Shown: positions 1 to 8,509 of the stretch, piece after piece
How the letters are laid out: the number at the start of each line of letters is the position of its first letter
How positions within the stretch are numbered: position 1 is the first letter of the stretch
Source of the DNA: Gemmata massiliana
Lineage (GTDB): Bacteria; Planctomycetota; Planctomycetia; Gemmatales; Gemmataceae
Length of the DNA: 64,000 nt
Assembly (NCBI RefSeq): GCF_901538265.1
Contig: NZ_LR593886.1
Location: 3,927,738 to 3,991,737 of the forward strand
Direction of reading: 5' to 3'
Made by a program: the position numbers and the translations under genes
The notes under the pieces: model-generated
What the model saw: only the letters and a program-made list of their open reading frames with translations
The model's database searches: none
What the model was told of the DNA's origin: nothing

Positions 1-635
1 CCCGCGCGCTTCAGGTACCGGAGCGGGCGCTCGGCACGGAGGGCCGCTCCCAGGGAGAGCCACGCGATGCGGCCCCAGGACGGGTCCGGCACGTTGACCG
101 AGAACACGAACCGCCCGCCCGGGCGCAGAACCCGGGCCACCTCGTTCAGGAGCCGGTCGTATGCGTCCGCGGTCCAGCCCCCGGTGGTCGGGTTCCGGGA
201 CTCGGCATAGGAGATTGACAGACCCGACATGGCGTGGTCGAACGCGCCGTCCGCGAGCGGCCCGAGCCCGGTACTGAAGTCGTGGCACAGGAACGCGATC
301 CGGCTCCCCGGGCTCGGCGCCAGGGCCGTGCGGAGCCGCTCGTAGGCGCGGGCGTTAGCGGGCGCGCAATCGGTGCCGACGATCTCCGCGACCGTACCCC
401 CTGTGCGCTCCCAAATGGCGCGGGTCAGGGCGCCGCCCCCACACCCGAGGTCGAGCCAACGTTCGCCGGGCCCGGGTGCGGCCCATTCGAGAGTATCGGC
501 GAGGAGTTGTCGATACGGGGGCAAGTCGTGTTGCCCCCAGAAGGCTTTCGCGCACCGATCCGAAGGCCAATGGCTCGTGACGCCCAACATGCTGGTCCCT
601 TGTCCCGGGGTTCCGTTCGGGTGGGACAGTAGCAT
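1..635 (-). CDS. class I SAM-dependent methyltransferase (3' end outside window)
   Basis: Reading the minus strand from the ATG at 635-633 gives an open frame to the window edge. It begins MLLSHPNGTPGQGTSMLGVT and contains the SAM-binding motif I 'WLDLGCGGGALT' near residue 60. A later 'LNEVARVLRPGGRFVFSVNV' stretch is the post-motif strand typical of UbiE/methyltransferase-11 proteins. It probably transfers a methyl group to a small molecule, but nothing visible sets the substrate. The C-terminus lies beyond base 1, so length cannot be compared with the family. The family call is firm; the function is only generic. Confidence 0.85.
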   Translation of the reverse strand, partial: MLLSHPNGTPGQGTSMLGVTSHWPSDRCAKAFWGQHDLPPYRQLLADTLEWAAPGPGERWLDLGCGGGALTRAIWERTGGTVAEIVGTDCAPANARAYERLRTALAPSPGSRIAFLCHDFSTGLGPLADGAFDHAMSGLSISYAESRNPTTGGWTADAYDRLLNEVARVLRPGGRFVFSVNVPDPSWGRIAWLSLGAALRAERPLRYLKRA

Positions 636-707
636 TTCCACGCCGAGAAAAAACCCCAAGGGCCTGCGAATCGTGCTGGTTTTAAGAGCGTGGTGGAATT
701 TCGGCTG

Positions 708-735
708 AGGCTGTCGGGGGAACTCCCGACAGCCT
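708..735. terminator. 11-bp stem-loop
   Basis: AGGCTGTCGGG (708-718) and CCCGACAGCCT (725-735) form a perfect 11-bp stem with a 6-nt loop. It lies between the methyltransferase start and the end of the next minus-strand gene. There is no T-run, so it is a candidate terminator or structural barrier only. Confidence 0.4.
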
Positions 736-831
736 TCCGATGTCGCGAGTACTTCGCTTGAATTTGGGTCAGGTTCCGGCAGGGAATGGTTGGCGGGTGA
801 CGCCGGTTGGGACTCGCCGGCGCGCCTCATT

Positions 832-1500
832 TTATTCTTTTGCCAACACCAGGTCGACAACCCAGCACCCGCGTACGTGCGGCCCGGGGCTGCGGCAGTG
901 TCCGAGCACGTCGGCGCTATCACACCCCGCGTCTTGGAGCGCATCCGCCAGGATCGGCATCGCGCCGAAGTCGCGGGACTCGTACATCTGGGATGCCAGC
1001 GCGACTGCGGTGGAGCTGCGCCAGAAGGGTGAGAAGGTAACCGGGCGGAATGGGTTGCGGAAAATGCACCGTGCGAACAGGGCAGCGGCTAGCTGGTAAG
1101 AGCCCGACCGAGCGTCGAAACGGTCCGGCAGTGTCACATCTTGAGCCAGGGCCGCCCATCGGCCGTGAGCGGACAGAGTCCGGCCGGCCGACCGCACCGA
1201 TACCGCGCCGAGGTCATCAGACTCGTAGGCCCTAAATTCTTGATTGAGCCGGGATGCTTCCATCGTTAGCCGCACGACCTCTTCATCTGAGATGGTCCCG
1301 TCGGCGACCTGCTCTGCCGCGTCAATTAGCGCCCCCAATCGGGCGGTTGGCCACACATCCGCCCACTGCCGACTACACGCAACCGCCAACAACCTCATTT
1401 TCCGCTCGGAGCGACGAGGGGATTCCATGATGAGACCGAGCAAGAAACGATACGTTTTTTGGTCCCACTCATTGGCGCGCATGTGTTCCTCTTCGGTCAT
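832..1500 (-). CDS. Gemmata-type hypothetical protein with C-terminal 'HVRGCWVVDLVL' motif
   Basis: This 222-residue protein begins MTEEEHMRANEW. Its N-terminal half, 'RSERKMRLLAVACSRQWADVW', and its tail, 'LADALQDAGCDSADVLGHCR' followed by 'GPHVRGCWVVDLVLAKE', match a multi-copy family I associate with Gemmataceae genomes. In other family members the tail is very conserved. The molecular role is unknown. There is no signal peptide or membrane helix. Assignment rests on remembered sequence style, not a search. An alternative start is Met7, which follows the acidic MTEEEH. Confidence 0.7.
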   Translation of the reverse strand: MTEEEHMRANEWDQKTYRFLLGLIMESPRRSERKMRLLAVACSRQWADVWPTARLGALIDAAEQVADGTISDEEVVRLTMEASRLNQEFRAYESDDLGAVSVRSAGRTLSAHGRWAALAQDVTLPDRFDARSGSYQLAAALFARCIFRNPFRPVTFSPFWRSSTAVALASQMYESRDFGAMPILADALQDAGCDSADVLGHCRSPGPHVRGCWVVDLVLAKE

Positions 1501-1623
1501 CGATCGTCCCCTGGCATCACCGCTTTGACCGGGTACGAACGCGGCTCTTGCTCGCGCCTACAAGCGCCACTTGTTTTTGCGATGTCGCCAAAGCCCCATG
1601 CAAGCGCCTCGGGTCGTTCCCGG

Positions 1624-1998
1624 TTACTTGTCCTTACTGCGAACAAACGCCTTCTCGCGCCCGCGTTCCATCGTGCCCACCAACTCAGTGTCGGTCAACT
1701 TGGTGACGGTGAGCGTCTCTTTTGCTTCCTGGTCGCCGCTCTTGACGACCGTAATGAGCTTGTTGCCCTCGATCGTGTACGTGCCCTCGACCCGGATCGG
1801 TTTACCGGGCGACAGCATGAAAGCGGACTTGGTCTTGCCGTCCTTGGTGAACTCGATGACCAAGCCGGTCTTCGTGTTCTGCGCGTCCCAGCGCCCGACC
1901 AGTTTCGCGGGGTCGATTTTCTCCAACTTCGCATCGTCCGCAGACGCACCTGACGCGAAGGCCATGACAGCCAGAGCACAAGCTAAACGTGCGCGCAT
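1624..1998 (-). CDS. small secreted lipocalin-like protein (TIGR03066-style)
   Basis: The 124-residue product starts MRARLACALAVMAFASGASA, a clear Sec signal peptide with likely cleavage after ASA near residue 20. The mature part has 'LVGRWDAQNTKTGLVIEFTK', then 'GTYTIEGNKLITVVK' and 'LTDTELVGTMERG'. This alternating beta pattern is that of the short 'G.W' lipocalin-like/TIGR03066 proteins abundant in Gemmata. The GRW motif is the best marker. It would act outside the inner membrane; the ligand is unknown. It is a lone gene on the minus strand. Confidence 0.7.
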   Translation of the reverse strand: MRARLACALAVMAFASGASADDAKLEKIDPAKLVGRWDAQNTKTGLVIEFTKDGKTKSAFMLSPGKPIRVEGTYTIEGNKLITVVKSGDQEAKETLTVTKLTDTELVGTMERGREKAFVRSKDK

Positions 1999-2097
1999 CT
2001 CATCCCCTTTTGTTCCACGGAGTACGGGACACGAACCAGTAGACCAGACCGGGTACGACGCGCCAAGCCGTGGAGTGAGATGGTATCGGTTGACGCG

Positions 2098-2418
2098 GCT
2101 TCAGCGTTCCTCGAGCCGGATCTCGTCCCAGGCCGGGACTTGAACCCCGTTGACCGCCTACGCCTCGTGGTGAAAGACTCACGGCACCCCGCGAACCGTG
2201 AATGCCTTCCCCTCGCGCGATTTCTGGAGCCAATTCCCGATCAGCGTCACCGTGCGTTCCTGGTCATCAGCTCGTAATACCGCGTCGCCTCTCGGCACAG
2301 CAAATACACGACCGGCGTTCCGCGCCCCTCCTTCACCAGTAGCCCTTCTACACCCCGTTTGATCGTACCCGTCCGGTGGGTCGTGTGACAGTCGAGTGAA
2401 GCCTCGTCGGCAGCCCAA
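2098..2418 (-). pseudogene. decayed paralogue of the secreted protein at 9412-9783
   Basis: On the minus strand this region aligns with the C-terminal half of the gene at 9412-9783. It has 'DDQERTVTLIGNWLQKSREG' and 'KAFTVRGVP', then a stop, 'VFHHEA', a second stop, and 'AVNGVQVPAWDEIRLEE'. The intact paralogue reads CGA where this copy has TGA, and TAT where this copy has TAG. Two nonsense substitutions in an otherwise well-kept frame mean a dead gene. Upstream homology fades beyond about 2300, so the N-terminal part may be lost too. Confidence 0.75.
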
Positions 2419-2625
2419 ACCGAGTGGCGGGTGTCGACGGTCCTATACTAATGACTCGTTGTCGTCCGCCCATTCGTCGCCGACGTACTGAGCGGATCTG
2501 GCGTTCCGGGCATGTGCGGCCGCGTCAGGCTGCTGGTGTAGGCTCGATTTGGGACTGTAGAGCCGCCCGACGGTGCTCGTGACGTGGAACGGAATCCGAA
2601 CTGTTTCCCATACGAGGGCCGTCCG

Positions 2626-4209
2626 ATGCGCGGGCTCTGCTTCCTGGTGGCATCCGCGTTAACTGTTGGAGTCATCGCCGCACCGGTGCCCGCTCCGACG
2701 CCGAAGTTCGAGCTCGGCAAGGACACGACGTACCTCACCGGCCCGCTCGACGCCGAGGGGTTCGTTGATTACGAGACCGCACTGAACGAGCGTCTCCGCG
2801 GCAAGATCGAACCGGGCGAGAATGCCGTATCTCTGCTGGTCGAAGCCATCGGACCGAAACTGGACGGGAAGAAGCTGCACCCCGACTTCTTCAAGTGGCT
2901 GGGCACCGAGCCACTGCCGGAGAATGGGGAGTATCTCATCGGTGCCGCCGAGTTCTTCGGTGAGGAACGCCGCCAGGAGGGCTTCTTCGAGCGGGAAGGC
3001 CGGCGGATGTCCGAGCCCTGGACGGCCGAGGACGACCCGAAGTTCGCCGAATGGCTGGCGAAAAATGAGAAGCCGCTCGCGAAGGCGACCGAGGCGGCGA
3101 AGCGGAAGCACTACTTCTGCCCGCTCGTGGCGCGAACCGGGACCGGCGCGCGCGGTTCGCTGCTGGTGGCCGCCATGATGGGCCCGCCGTCCGGGTCGCG
3201 GCAGATCGTACAACTCCTGAGCGCCCGCGTGATGCTCCGGTGCGGCGAGAAGAAGTACGACGCGGCGTGGCAGGACATCCTGAGCATTTACCGCCTCGGC
3301 CGGCTGACCTCTCGCTCCGGCACCCTCATCGGGTCACTCGTCGGCATCTCGTTCGGCGCTGTCGCCGAGGGAAAGGCGCTCGCGCTTCTGGAGTCGTCGA
3401 AGCCATCGGCGAAGCAGGCGCGGCAATTCCGCGACGATCTCCTTGCCCTTCCGCCGCCCATGCCATTGGCTGAGGTGTACGACGGGTACGAACGATTCGG
3501 CTTCCTCGACTCGCTCCGCGAGTACCGGCGGAAGGGCGTCCGCGCGGTGCCGTTCCTCAAGGACGAGGAGGAGCTACCGACCGAGGAGCGGACGGAAGCG
3601 TCGATGAGCCAGATCGATTGGGGGCTGATCCAGCGAACGGGGAACGGAGCGCTCGACAAGGCGGTCGCCGCGTGCCGGTTGCCCACCCACGCCGCCCGGA
3701 TGAAGGCCCTGACGGAGGTGGCCAAGCCGTTCCTGCCCGAAGGCCCCAATGACGCCAACCCGTTCGACGTGCTGAAGACCGACGACTTGGTTGCCCTGCT
3801 CAAGGAGACCGACCCGAAGAAGTTGCGGACGACCGTGAGCGAGACGCTGGCTCGCCGTGTCGTCCGCGATCACGTGTTGGTCTTTGACAAAATCGCGACG
3901 AGCGTCGATCGGGCCGAACAAACGCACCGGAATCTCCTCGTCGCGGTCGCACTGGCGGGGCACCTCGCGGACACGGGCAAGTACCCAACGAAGCTGGCCG
4001 ACCTCGCGCCGAAGTACTTGGTCACGGTGTCCGATGACCTGTTCAGCGGGAAGCCGCTGGTCTACAAGCCGGCGAACGGCGGCTACCTGTTCTACAGCGT
4101 CGGCGTTAACGGTGCCGACGACGGCGGGAAGCTATTCAACGACCACTTGGACGAGCGCGGCGACGACATCGGCGTCCGTATGCCGCGATCGAACGCAACC
4201 GATCGCTGA
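2626..4209 (+). CDS. large secreted planctomycete hypothetical protein
   Basis: The chosen start at 2626 gives MRGLCFLVASALTVGVIAAP, a signal peptide, with a GAGG ribosome site about 9 bases upstream. The upstream in-frame Met at 2584 would bury the signal and is less likely. The mature protein (about 507 residues) is alpha-helical and charged, with 'VLVFDKIATSVDRAEQTHRN' and 'KYPTKLADLAPKYL' near the C-terminus. That last region resembles pilin-like or 'YP..L..LVPKYL' segments of other planctomycete secreted proteins. No catalytic motif is evident. Function unknown; location outside the cytoplasmic membrane is inferred from the signal. Confidence 0.8.
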   Translation: MRGLCFLVASALTVGVIAAPVPAPTPKFELGKDTTYLTGPLDAEGFVDYETALNERLRGKIEPGENAVSLLVEAIGPKLDGKKLHPDFFKWLGTEPLPENGEYLIGAAEFFGEERRQEGFFEREGRRMSEPWTAEDDPKFAEWLAKNEKPLAKATEAAKRKHYFCPLVARTGTGARGSLLVAAMMGPPSGSRQIVQLLSARVMLRCGEKKYDAAWQDILSIYRLGRLTSRSGTLIGSLVGISFGAVAEGKALALLESSKPSAKQARQFRDDLLALPPPMPLAEVYDGYERFGFLDSLREYRRKGVRAVPFLKDEEELPTEERTEASMSQIDWGLIQRTGNGALDKAVAACRLPTHAARMKALTEVAKPFLPEGPNDANPFDVLKTDDLVALLKETDPKKLRTTVSETLARRVVRDHVLVFDKIATSVDRAEQTHRNLLVAVALAGHLADTGKYPTKLADLAPKYLVTVSDDLFSGKPLVYKPANGGYLFYSVGVNGADDGGKLFNDHLDERGDDIGVRMPRSNATDR

Positions 4210-4269
4210 GGAGTATTCGCCGGCGACAGGGGCGGGGAGGCGGATCGGGGCCTGCTGCGGCTGGGTCGC

Positions 4270-4426
4270 GGCCTGGGACACGAACCGTGATGGGTTCGCC
4301 GAAATCATCGTGGGCAGCGGCCCAGAGCGCCCGGCCACGGTCCGCACCTTTGACGGGGTGACGCTCCAGTTACTGTCCGAAGTCGCGATGAGCGATCCGC
4401 TGAACCTCGGAATCTTTGTTGGCTAA
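4270..4426 (+). pseudogene. C-terminal remnant of an FG-GAP/VCBS repeat protein
   Basis: The plus frame gives 'WDTNRDGFAEIIVGSGP' and 'ATVRTFDGVTLQLLSEVAMS', ending 'LNLGIFVG' and a stop at 4424-4426. D-x-N-x-D-G-x-x-E/D-I-I-V-G is the calcium-binding blade motif of FG-GAP beta-propellers, which in planctomycetes form large exported proteins. Only about 50 residues remain, with no start or upstream blades, so this is the tail of a lost gene. Confidence 0.7.
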
Positions 4427-4432
4427 TGTCCC

Positions 4433-4491
4433 GTGCGCGCCACCGGCCCGACTGAGCACTTCTAACGCTCAGTCGGGCCGGTGGCGCGCAC
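4433..4491. terminator. 25-bp perfect stem-loop
   Basis: Bases 4433-4457 and 4467-4491 are exact reverse complements around a 9-nt loop (ACTTCTAAC). It follows the FG-GAP tail stop within about 10 bases and would terminate that transcript. It also precedes the 37-bp repeat at 4519, the same order as seen at 20306-20447. Confidence 0.75.
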
Positions 4492-4518
4492 CGCAATTTC
4501 ACTTCCCCGATATTCTGT

Positions 4519-4555
4519 CCCCGGTTACCCTCGTGTCGTCGGTTCCACCTGCGCG
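4519..4555 (+). repeat. copy 1 of a 37-bp intergenic repeat
   Basis: This block begins CCCCGGTTACCCTC and ends CCACCTGCGCG. It recurs at 20411-20447 with a few mismatches, where it lies just upstream of a small secreted-protein gene. Here no such gene follows; the next feature is the end of the convergent fusion gene. It may be a promoter region orphaned when its gene was replaced. Confidence 0.65.
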
Positions 4556-4628
4556 TCTACTCCGGGGTATCCGTTCACGGGTTGTATTCTGAGGCAAGCG
4601 CGTTTAGAGGGTTGTCACGCATCACCCC

Positions 4629-7529
4629 TCACCCCGGCACCCCCCCCTTTGGGGTAGGGCGGACGCCCTCGCCAGCCGAATTCGCCGCGAGCGGTTTTCG
4701 GACGCGGGAGTAGTGCGGGGGAATAAACCCTTTGGGATACACTTGCATGTCCGGGAAGCGCCTGCGCCGGCGGGTCTCGCAGAACCGGTCCAAGTCCCGC
4801 TGACCGGATCGGAGGAACTGCAAGAAGCTCACGCCCCTGTATCGGCAGGTGTGGCATAGGCTGAGTAGTAACAGGTACTCTTGCAGTCCGGTTTCCCCTA
4901 ACCTTCCCGCGGTGCGATCCCTGTAGTACCCGAACTGGCGGATGGCATTCTCCGCGTTGTTGTTGTTCCAGGGGACGCCGTCGTACTCGAGGAACGTGAA
5001 CAAGCCGCCCCGGTTCCGCAGCAGCCTCTGCCGCAGATCCTCCGCCGCCTCCGACCGGAACGGCTGGCCGGATAACGTGCCGAAGAAGTCTGCGACCGCC
5101 GGGCGATGAGCGCCGAGGTGCCGCCGCTTCAACCCGTGCTGATCGATAGTCGTAACGGCGGCGCGGAGCAGGCGGCCGAACGCCTCGGTCACCGACTTCA
5201 GCTCGGTGTCGAACGGGTGGTTCAGGAGCAGTTGGTTCATGTCCCGGATCAGGTGGATCAGGCACTTTTGCTTCGGACAGGGGAGCGCGTCGTATGCCGC
5301 GTAGAAGTCCGAGACGAGTACCCCGCGGAAGTCCTCCAGGTACTTCCCGAGGAACCCGCCCTCCCGGGTGGGCCGGTACTGGTAGAGGACGGTCTCGACG
5401 CTCGCGAACACCCAGATGTAGCCTCGCCCGGTCCGCAGCGCCACCTCCGTCTCGTCGGCGTGGATCAGACTGCCGGCCCGCAGCGAGGTGAGCAGCTGCC
5501 GGTAGGTCGGACGGTAGTAGTGGGCGAGGAGGCCCTTGATCATGTGCAACTCGGTCCGGTCCACGTCCAGTCCGAACTGCTCCCGGAACATCGCCTCCAC
5601 GACCGCCAGCCCGAGCCGGTGTCCGACGTGCATGTGCATCGCCCAGCTCTTCAGCCCGTGGTAGTGCTTGTCCAGCCGCTCGTACGCCTCGGGGACGAAG
5701 ATTCGCCCACAGTTCGAGCAACGGTACGGGCGGGTCCGGCAGCGGATCACCCGACGTCTGATTCCCGCCGGGGTGATGACCAGGTCGAAGGCCCGCTTCC
5801 CGGCCGTGGGCCACACGGGCGCCCCGTCCCCGGTGGCGATCGCGACATCCTCCGACCGGCAGTGGGGGCATCGTCCGGCCTCGACAACGACCTCTCGGCT
5901 CACGCGCACCTTTCGGTTCACCCGCTCCTTCGACCGGGCCACGTTCTTCCGAAGGGTGCGGCTGGTGCGGACGTACACCCTCTCCCGTTGGTAGTCGAAG
6001 TACGCGAGCTTGTTGACCGCAGCGAAGTCCGGGTTTGCGAACGCGATGGATCCCGACTTCCGCGGGAAGGCAAGGGCGTCGAGGTCTTCCACCCGCGCGG
6101 ACGGTGGAGCGTTTGCGGTCGTGGCCGAGGCGCACCCGGCGTCTCCGGGTGCGAGCGCGAACAGCACCTCGACCACCCGCTTCAGCGCCGCGCAATCGTC
6201 CAGGTTGTATTGCAAGAGCCTCTGCTTGAGCGAGTCCTCCCCGGTCCGTTCCCAGTCCGACCGCCAGACCAGGCTCTGGAGCCCGGACGCGTCCGGGGCC
6301 GCCCACGCGAAGCCCAAGGACCGGGCCACGTCCTTGAGTCCGTTGGAGTAGACCGGGAAGTACACGTGGGCGTAGATGACCGACAGGACGTTCGTCGTTC
6401 GGGCGAGCACCTGGTCGGCCAGCCGCTTGCGGCCCGCGTGCTTCCGCATCCGCTTCAAGAATGCTCGCTCGTAACTGCCGTAGCAGAACACCCGGAAGTC
6501 CTCGTACCCCCGGAGCAACTGGAGGAGTTGCTCGAAGATGCGTGGCTCGTCTTCTGGCCGATCCGCCCAGAATGAGTGCCGGGACTCGACCGATTCTTCG
6601 ACCACAATCACCCCGACCAGGTAGACGAACGAGTCCCCCGACTTCCCTTCGAGGTCCAGGTACACCCGGACGGGGGCGTCGGGGAGGCGCGGCGAGCCGA
6701 ACACGTACGTCTTCCGATCGCGGATCGCCAGCGCCTGCAGGGCCGGGTTGTGATCGTGTCCCCCGGCACGTGATCGCTTCCGCTGCCGCCGCGGCCGGAA
6801 CGTGTGCGCGAGTTGGGTGACGGTCAGGATGCCCTTGCGTGCAAACCGCTGAATATCCTTCTCCCTCAGCCCCCGGAGCAGGCTCAGGTCGTCGGTCTTC
6901 GTCGCCTCTTGGTGGCAGCCGTCCCGGAACTCACACTCGGCGCAGTGGCCGTTCAGCGTGAGCCGCGGTCGGCTCGCCCCCATCTGTTGTTCCCGGAGGT
7001 CCCGCCAGGCGCGGCTGGCCGCTTCCTGGAGCCTGACGGTCAGGCTGATGCGTGCCGGGCAGTCACCCCGGCCCCGGTACACGAATGCCGTGTCGGGTTG
7101 CCGGCCCTGAAGGTCGCCGACGACGCGCCCCAGAGCGGCGAGGAGGAGGCGCTGGACGAGCCCGACCTTCTCGGACTCGTGGTACAGGACAGGGGCGTAG
7201 TGAAAGTCGCCCAGCAAGGACCGTCCGGGCACGCGTCTGAGCCCGTCGAAGGAGAGCGATACGCTTTCGTCCTCCGCTCGGACGTCGAGCAGATGCGTCA
7301 CTCCCTGCTTGAGTACCGCGAGGGACAAGTCGAAATCGCACATCACCTCCCCTGGAGCGTGGTCGGCGCGGATCGCGGCGGCCGCCCGGTCTCTCACGTC
7401 GCGCCGATCCCTCAACCGGAGCGTCTGGTAAGCCGCCGGCTCGGCCCGCGTCCCGGCGAGCGTCAGGTGCCCCTTGTACCGGCAGTGGAGGTAGGACTCG
7501 ATGACGTCCCGGGTGATCTTTGCGGACAT
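4629..7529 (-). CDS. TM0106-type RecB/Cas4-like nuclease - RNase H-like - IS66 transposase fusion
   Basis: This is a single 966-residue frame. Residues 1-210 are a PD-(D/E)XK domain of the TM0106 RecB-like family. They carry a Cas4/AddB-like cysteine set: C16 near the N-terminus and C196-x2-C199-x5-C205 after the nuclease core, with D108 and E118-x-E-K121 as candidate active-site residues. Residues about 286-455 are an RNase H/exonuclease-like domain with 'VYLDLEG' (D292, E294) and 'YNLDDCAAL' (D444, D445). A linker ('AYFDYQRERVYVRT') leads into an IS66-type transposase: zinc pairs C554/C557 and C604/C607, then DDE residues D692 ('HADE'), D741 ('VSDFYAAYD') and E860 ('NNNNAENAIR'). Stand-alone TM0106 proteins usually stop after the RNase H part or continue into a helicase. 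The last 20 or so residues look like intergenic read-through. Start ATG at 7529; no recognised accessory IS66 orf lies beside it. Confidence 0.88.
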   Translation of the reverse strand: MSAKITRDVIESYLHCRYKGHLTLAGTRAEPAAYQTLRLRDRRDVRDRAAAAIRADHAPGEVMCDFDLSLAVLKQGVTHLLDVRAEDESVSLSFDGLRRVPGRSLLGDFHYAPVLYHESEKVGLVQRLLLAALGRVVGDLQGRQPDTAFVYRGRGDCPARISLTVRLQEAASRAWRDLREQQMGASRPRLTLNGHCAECEFRDGCHQEATKTDDLSLLRGLREKDIQRFARKGILTVTQLAHTFRPRRQRKRSRAGGHDHNPALQALAIRDRKTYVFGSPRLPDAPVRVYLDLEGKSGDSFVYLVGVIVVEESVESRHSFWADRPEDEPRIFEQLLQLLRGYEDFRVFCYGSYERAFLKRMRKHAGRKRLADQVLARTTNVLSVIYAHVYFPVYSNGLKDVARSLGFAWAAPDASGLQSLVWRSDWERTGEDSLKQRLLQYNLDDCAALKRVVEVLFALAPGDAGCASATTANAPPSARVEDLDALAFPRKSGSIAFANPDFAAVNKLAYFDYQRERVYVRTSRTLRKNVARSKERVNRKVRVSREVVVEAGRCPHCRSEDVAIATGDGAPVWPTAGKRAFDLVITPAGIRRRVIRCRTRPYRCSNCGRIFVPEAYERLDKHYHGLKSWAMHMHVGHRLGLAVVEAMFREQFGLDVDRTELHMIKGLLAHYYRPTYRQLLTSLRAGSLIHADETEVALRTGRGYIWVFASVETVLYQYRPTREGGFLGKYLEDFRGVLVSDFYAAYDALPCPKQKCLIHLIRDMNQLLLNHPFDTELKSVTEAFGRLLRAAVTTIDQHGLKRRHLGAHRPAVADFFGTLSGQPFRSEAAEDLRQRLLRNRGGLFTFLEYDGVPWNNNNAENAIRQFGYYRDRTAGRLGETGLQEYLLLLSLCHTCRYRGVSFLQFLRSGQRDLDRFCETRRRRRFPDMQVYPKGFIPPHYSRVRKPLAANSAGEGVRPTPKGGVPG

Positions 7530-7607
7530 GACGGGCCTCTTTGTAAGGGCCGCGTCCTTGCGACGGGAAAGATGACTTGGAACTTCGAGAGACCAACGAC
7601 GACGTCG

Positions 7608-7829
7608 TCACCGGCTGACCGCGGGCAGTAGAGACGGGCGCGATTGGTGCCGTACGGTCGCGTCGCACGTGCGGGCCAAGTACTCCAGGACGTCCCGGCC
7701 TTGCTGCCGACAGGTGGCCACCACGGTCAGCACTCGCTCGACGAACCGGCTCCCGCCCGCCGAGCCGGTCCCGTAGCTCATCTTCCGCCAACACACGGCG
7801 TGCCGCAACGCCCGCTCGGCTCACACGAT
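7608..7829 (-). pseudogene. IS66 transposase C-terminal fragment
   Basis: The minus frame reads 'AERALRHAVCWRKMSYGTGS', then 'GGSRFVERVLTVVATCRQQG', 'RDVLEYLARTCDA' and 'SRPSLLP' to a stop. This is the standard IS66 C-terminus after the catalytic Glu (NNxAERALR). An in-frame TGA sits immediately before AERALR and no upstream catalytic domain follows, so only the tail survives. It lies 78 bp upstream of the fusion gene and is unlike that protein's own C-terminus, so it comes from a different IS66 element. Confidence 0.8.
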
Positions 7830-8147
7830 GAGCTGCGAACCCCAAAAGCCGACATGCGGGCTGTGCAGATATAGTGTCTGGCGCTCACTTGCCGCGCGAC
7901 GACTGGCACATCACTCGGTCGCCGACCAGTTCCACGGACGTGCCCCGCCACTGCCCGCCCGGTCCGCGGAACACCACCATGCCCTGGTTGGGGGTTGCTA
8001 CCGTTCCGAGCCATGAACTCGTCACGCCGCCGAACACCAATCTCACCTGCTACAAAAACGGCGGGATACGGTAAAGATTCAGAAAATCGGTCCCGCCCCG
8101 CAGTCATGTGCCGCGCCGGGTTCGGCGCAGCCGCCTCAAGGTCGTAG
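7830..8147. other. intergenic, no supported gene
   Basis: About 320 bases. On the minus strand a frame from about 8045 to 7885 reads 'GTVATPNQGMVVFRGPGGQW' and ends '..MCQSSRGK' and a stop. It lacks an ATG and follows a stop, so it may be the tail of another lost gene. Nothing else is recognisable. Confidence 0.4.
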
Positions 8148-8444
8148 TTAGCGATCCTCCCATCGCCGCCGCCGTTCACGATCGTACAGCGCGTGCTCCA
8201 CGATCAGACCGATGAGGGCGAACACCATGAATCCACCCGTGACCGAGCCGGCGAGGTAGGCCGGGTCACTGCCCCCGGATCGGAACAGGCCGAGCAGGCC
8301 GCCCACGACCCCGAGGCCCAGCGACCACTTCAGCCGGGATCGCGGCGGCTCGGTTGGGCGTGACTCGGGCAACTCCTTGGCCGCGGCCGGCCACTTGGGC
8401 AGGTTCCCGAAGCCTCCCTCTCCAGCATTACGGCTGTCGCTCAT
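8148..8444 (-). CDS. small two-helix membrane protein
   Basis: Start at 8444 gives MSDSRNAGEGGFGNLPKWPA. An alternative start 24 bases upstream adds an arginine-rich leader. The N-terminal 45 residues are polar. Two hydrophobic segments follow, 'WSLGLGVVGGLLGLF' and 'LAGSVTGGFMVFALIGLIV', with a very basic tail 'YDRERRRRWED'. That predicts an integral inner-membrane protein of 98 residues with both ends in the cytoplasm. No family recognised. Confidence 0.65.
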   Translation of the reverse strand: MSDSRNAGEGGFGNLPKWPAAAKELPESRPTEPPRSRLKWSLGLGVVGGLLGLFRSGGSDPAYLAGSVTGGFMVFALIGLIVEHALYDRERRRRWEDR

Positions 8445-8509
8445 CAGCGTCCTCCGTCGCCGAACCATGACTCACCGGCCGCACCCACGCGACACGTTCG
8501 CGAAACAAG

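Noticed and set aside
5106-6575. 489-codon plus-strand frame opposite the fusion gene
   Set aside because: Antisense to the clearly conserved nuclease and transposase domains; its sequence shows no domain and reflects GC-rich third positions.
7063-7845. 260-codon minus frame overlapping the start of the fusion gene
   Set aside because: Out-of-frame overlap with the conserved nuclease domain and low-complexity Arg/Gly-rich translation.
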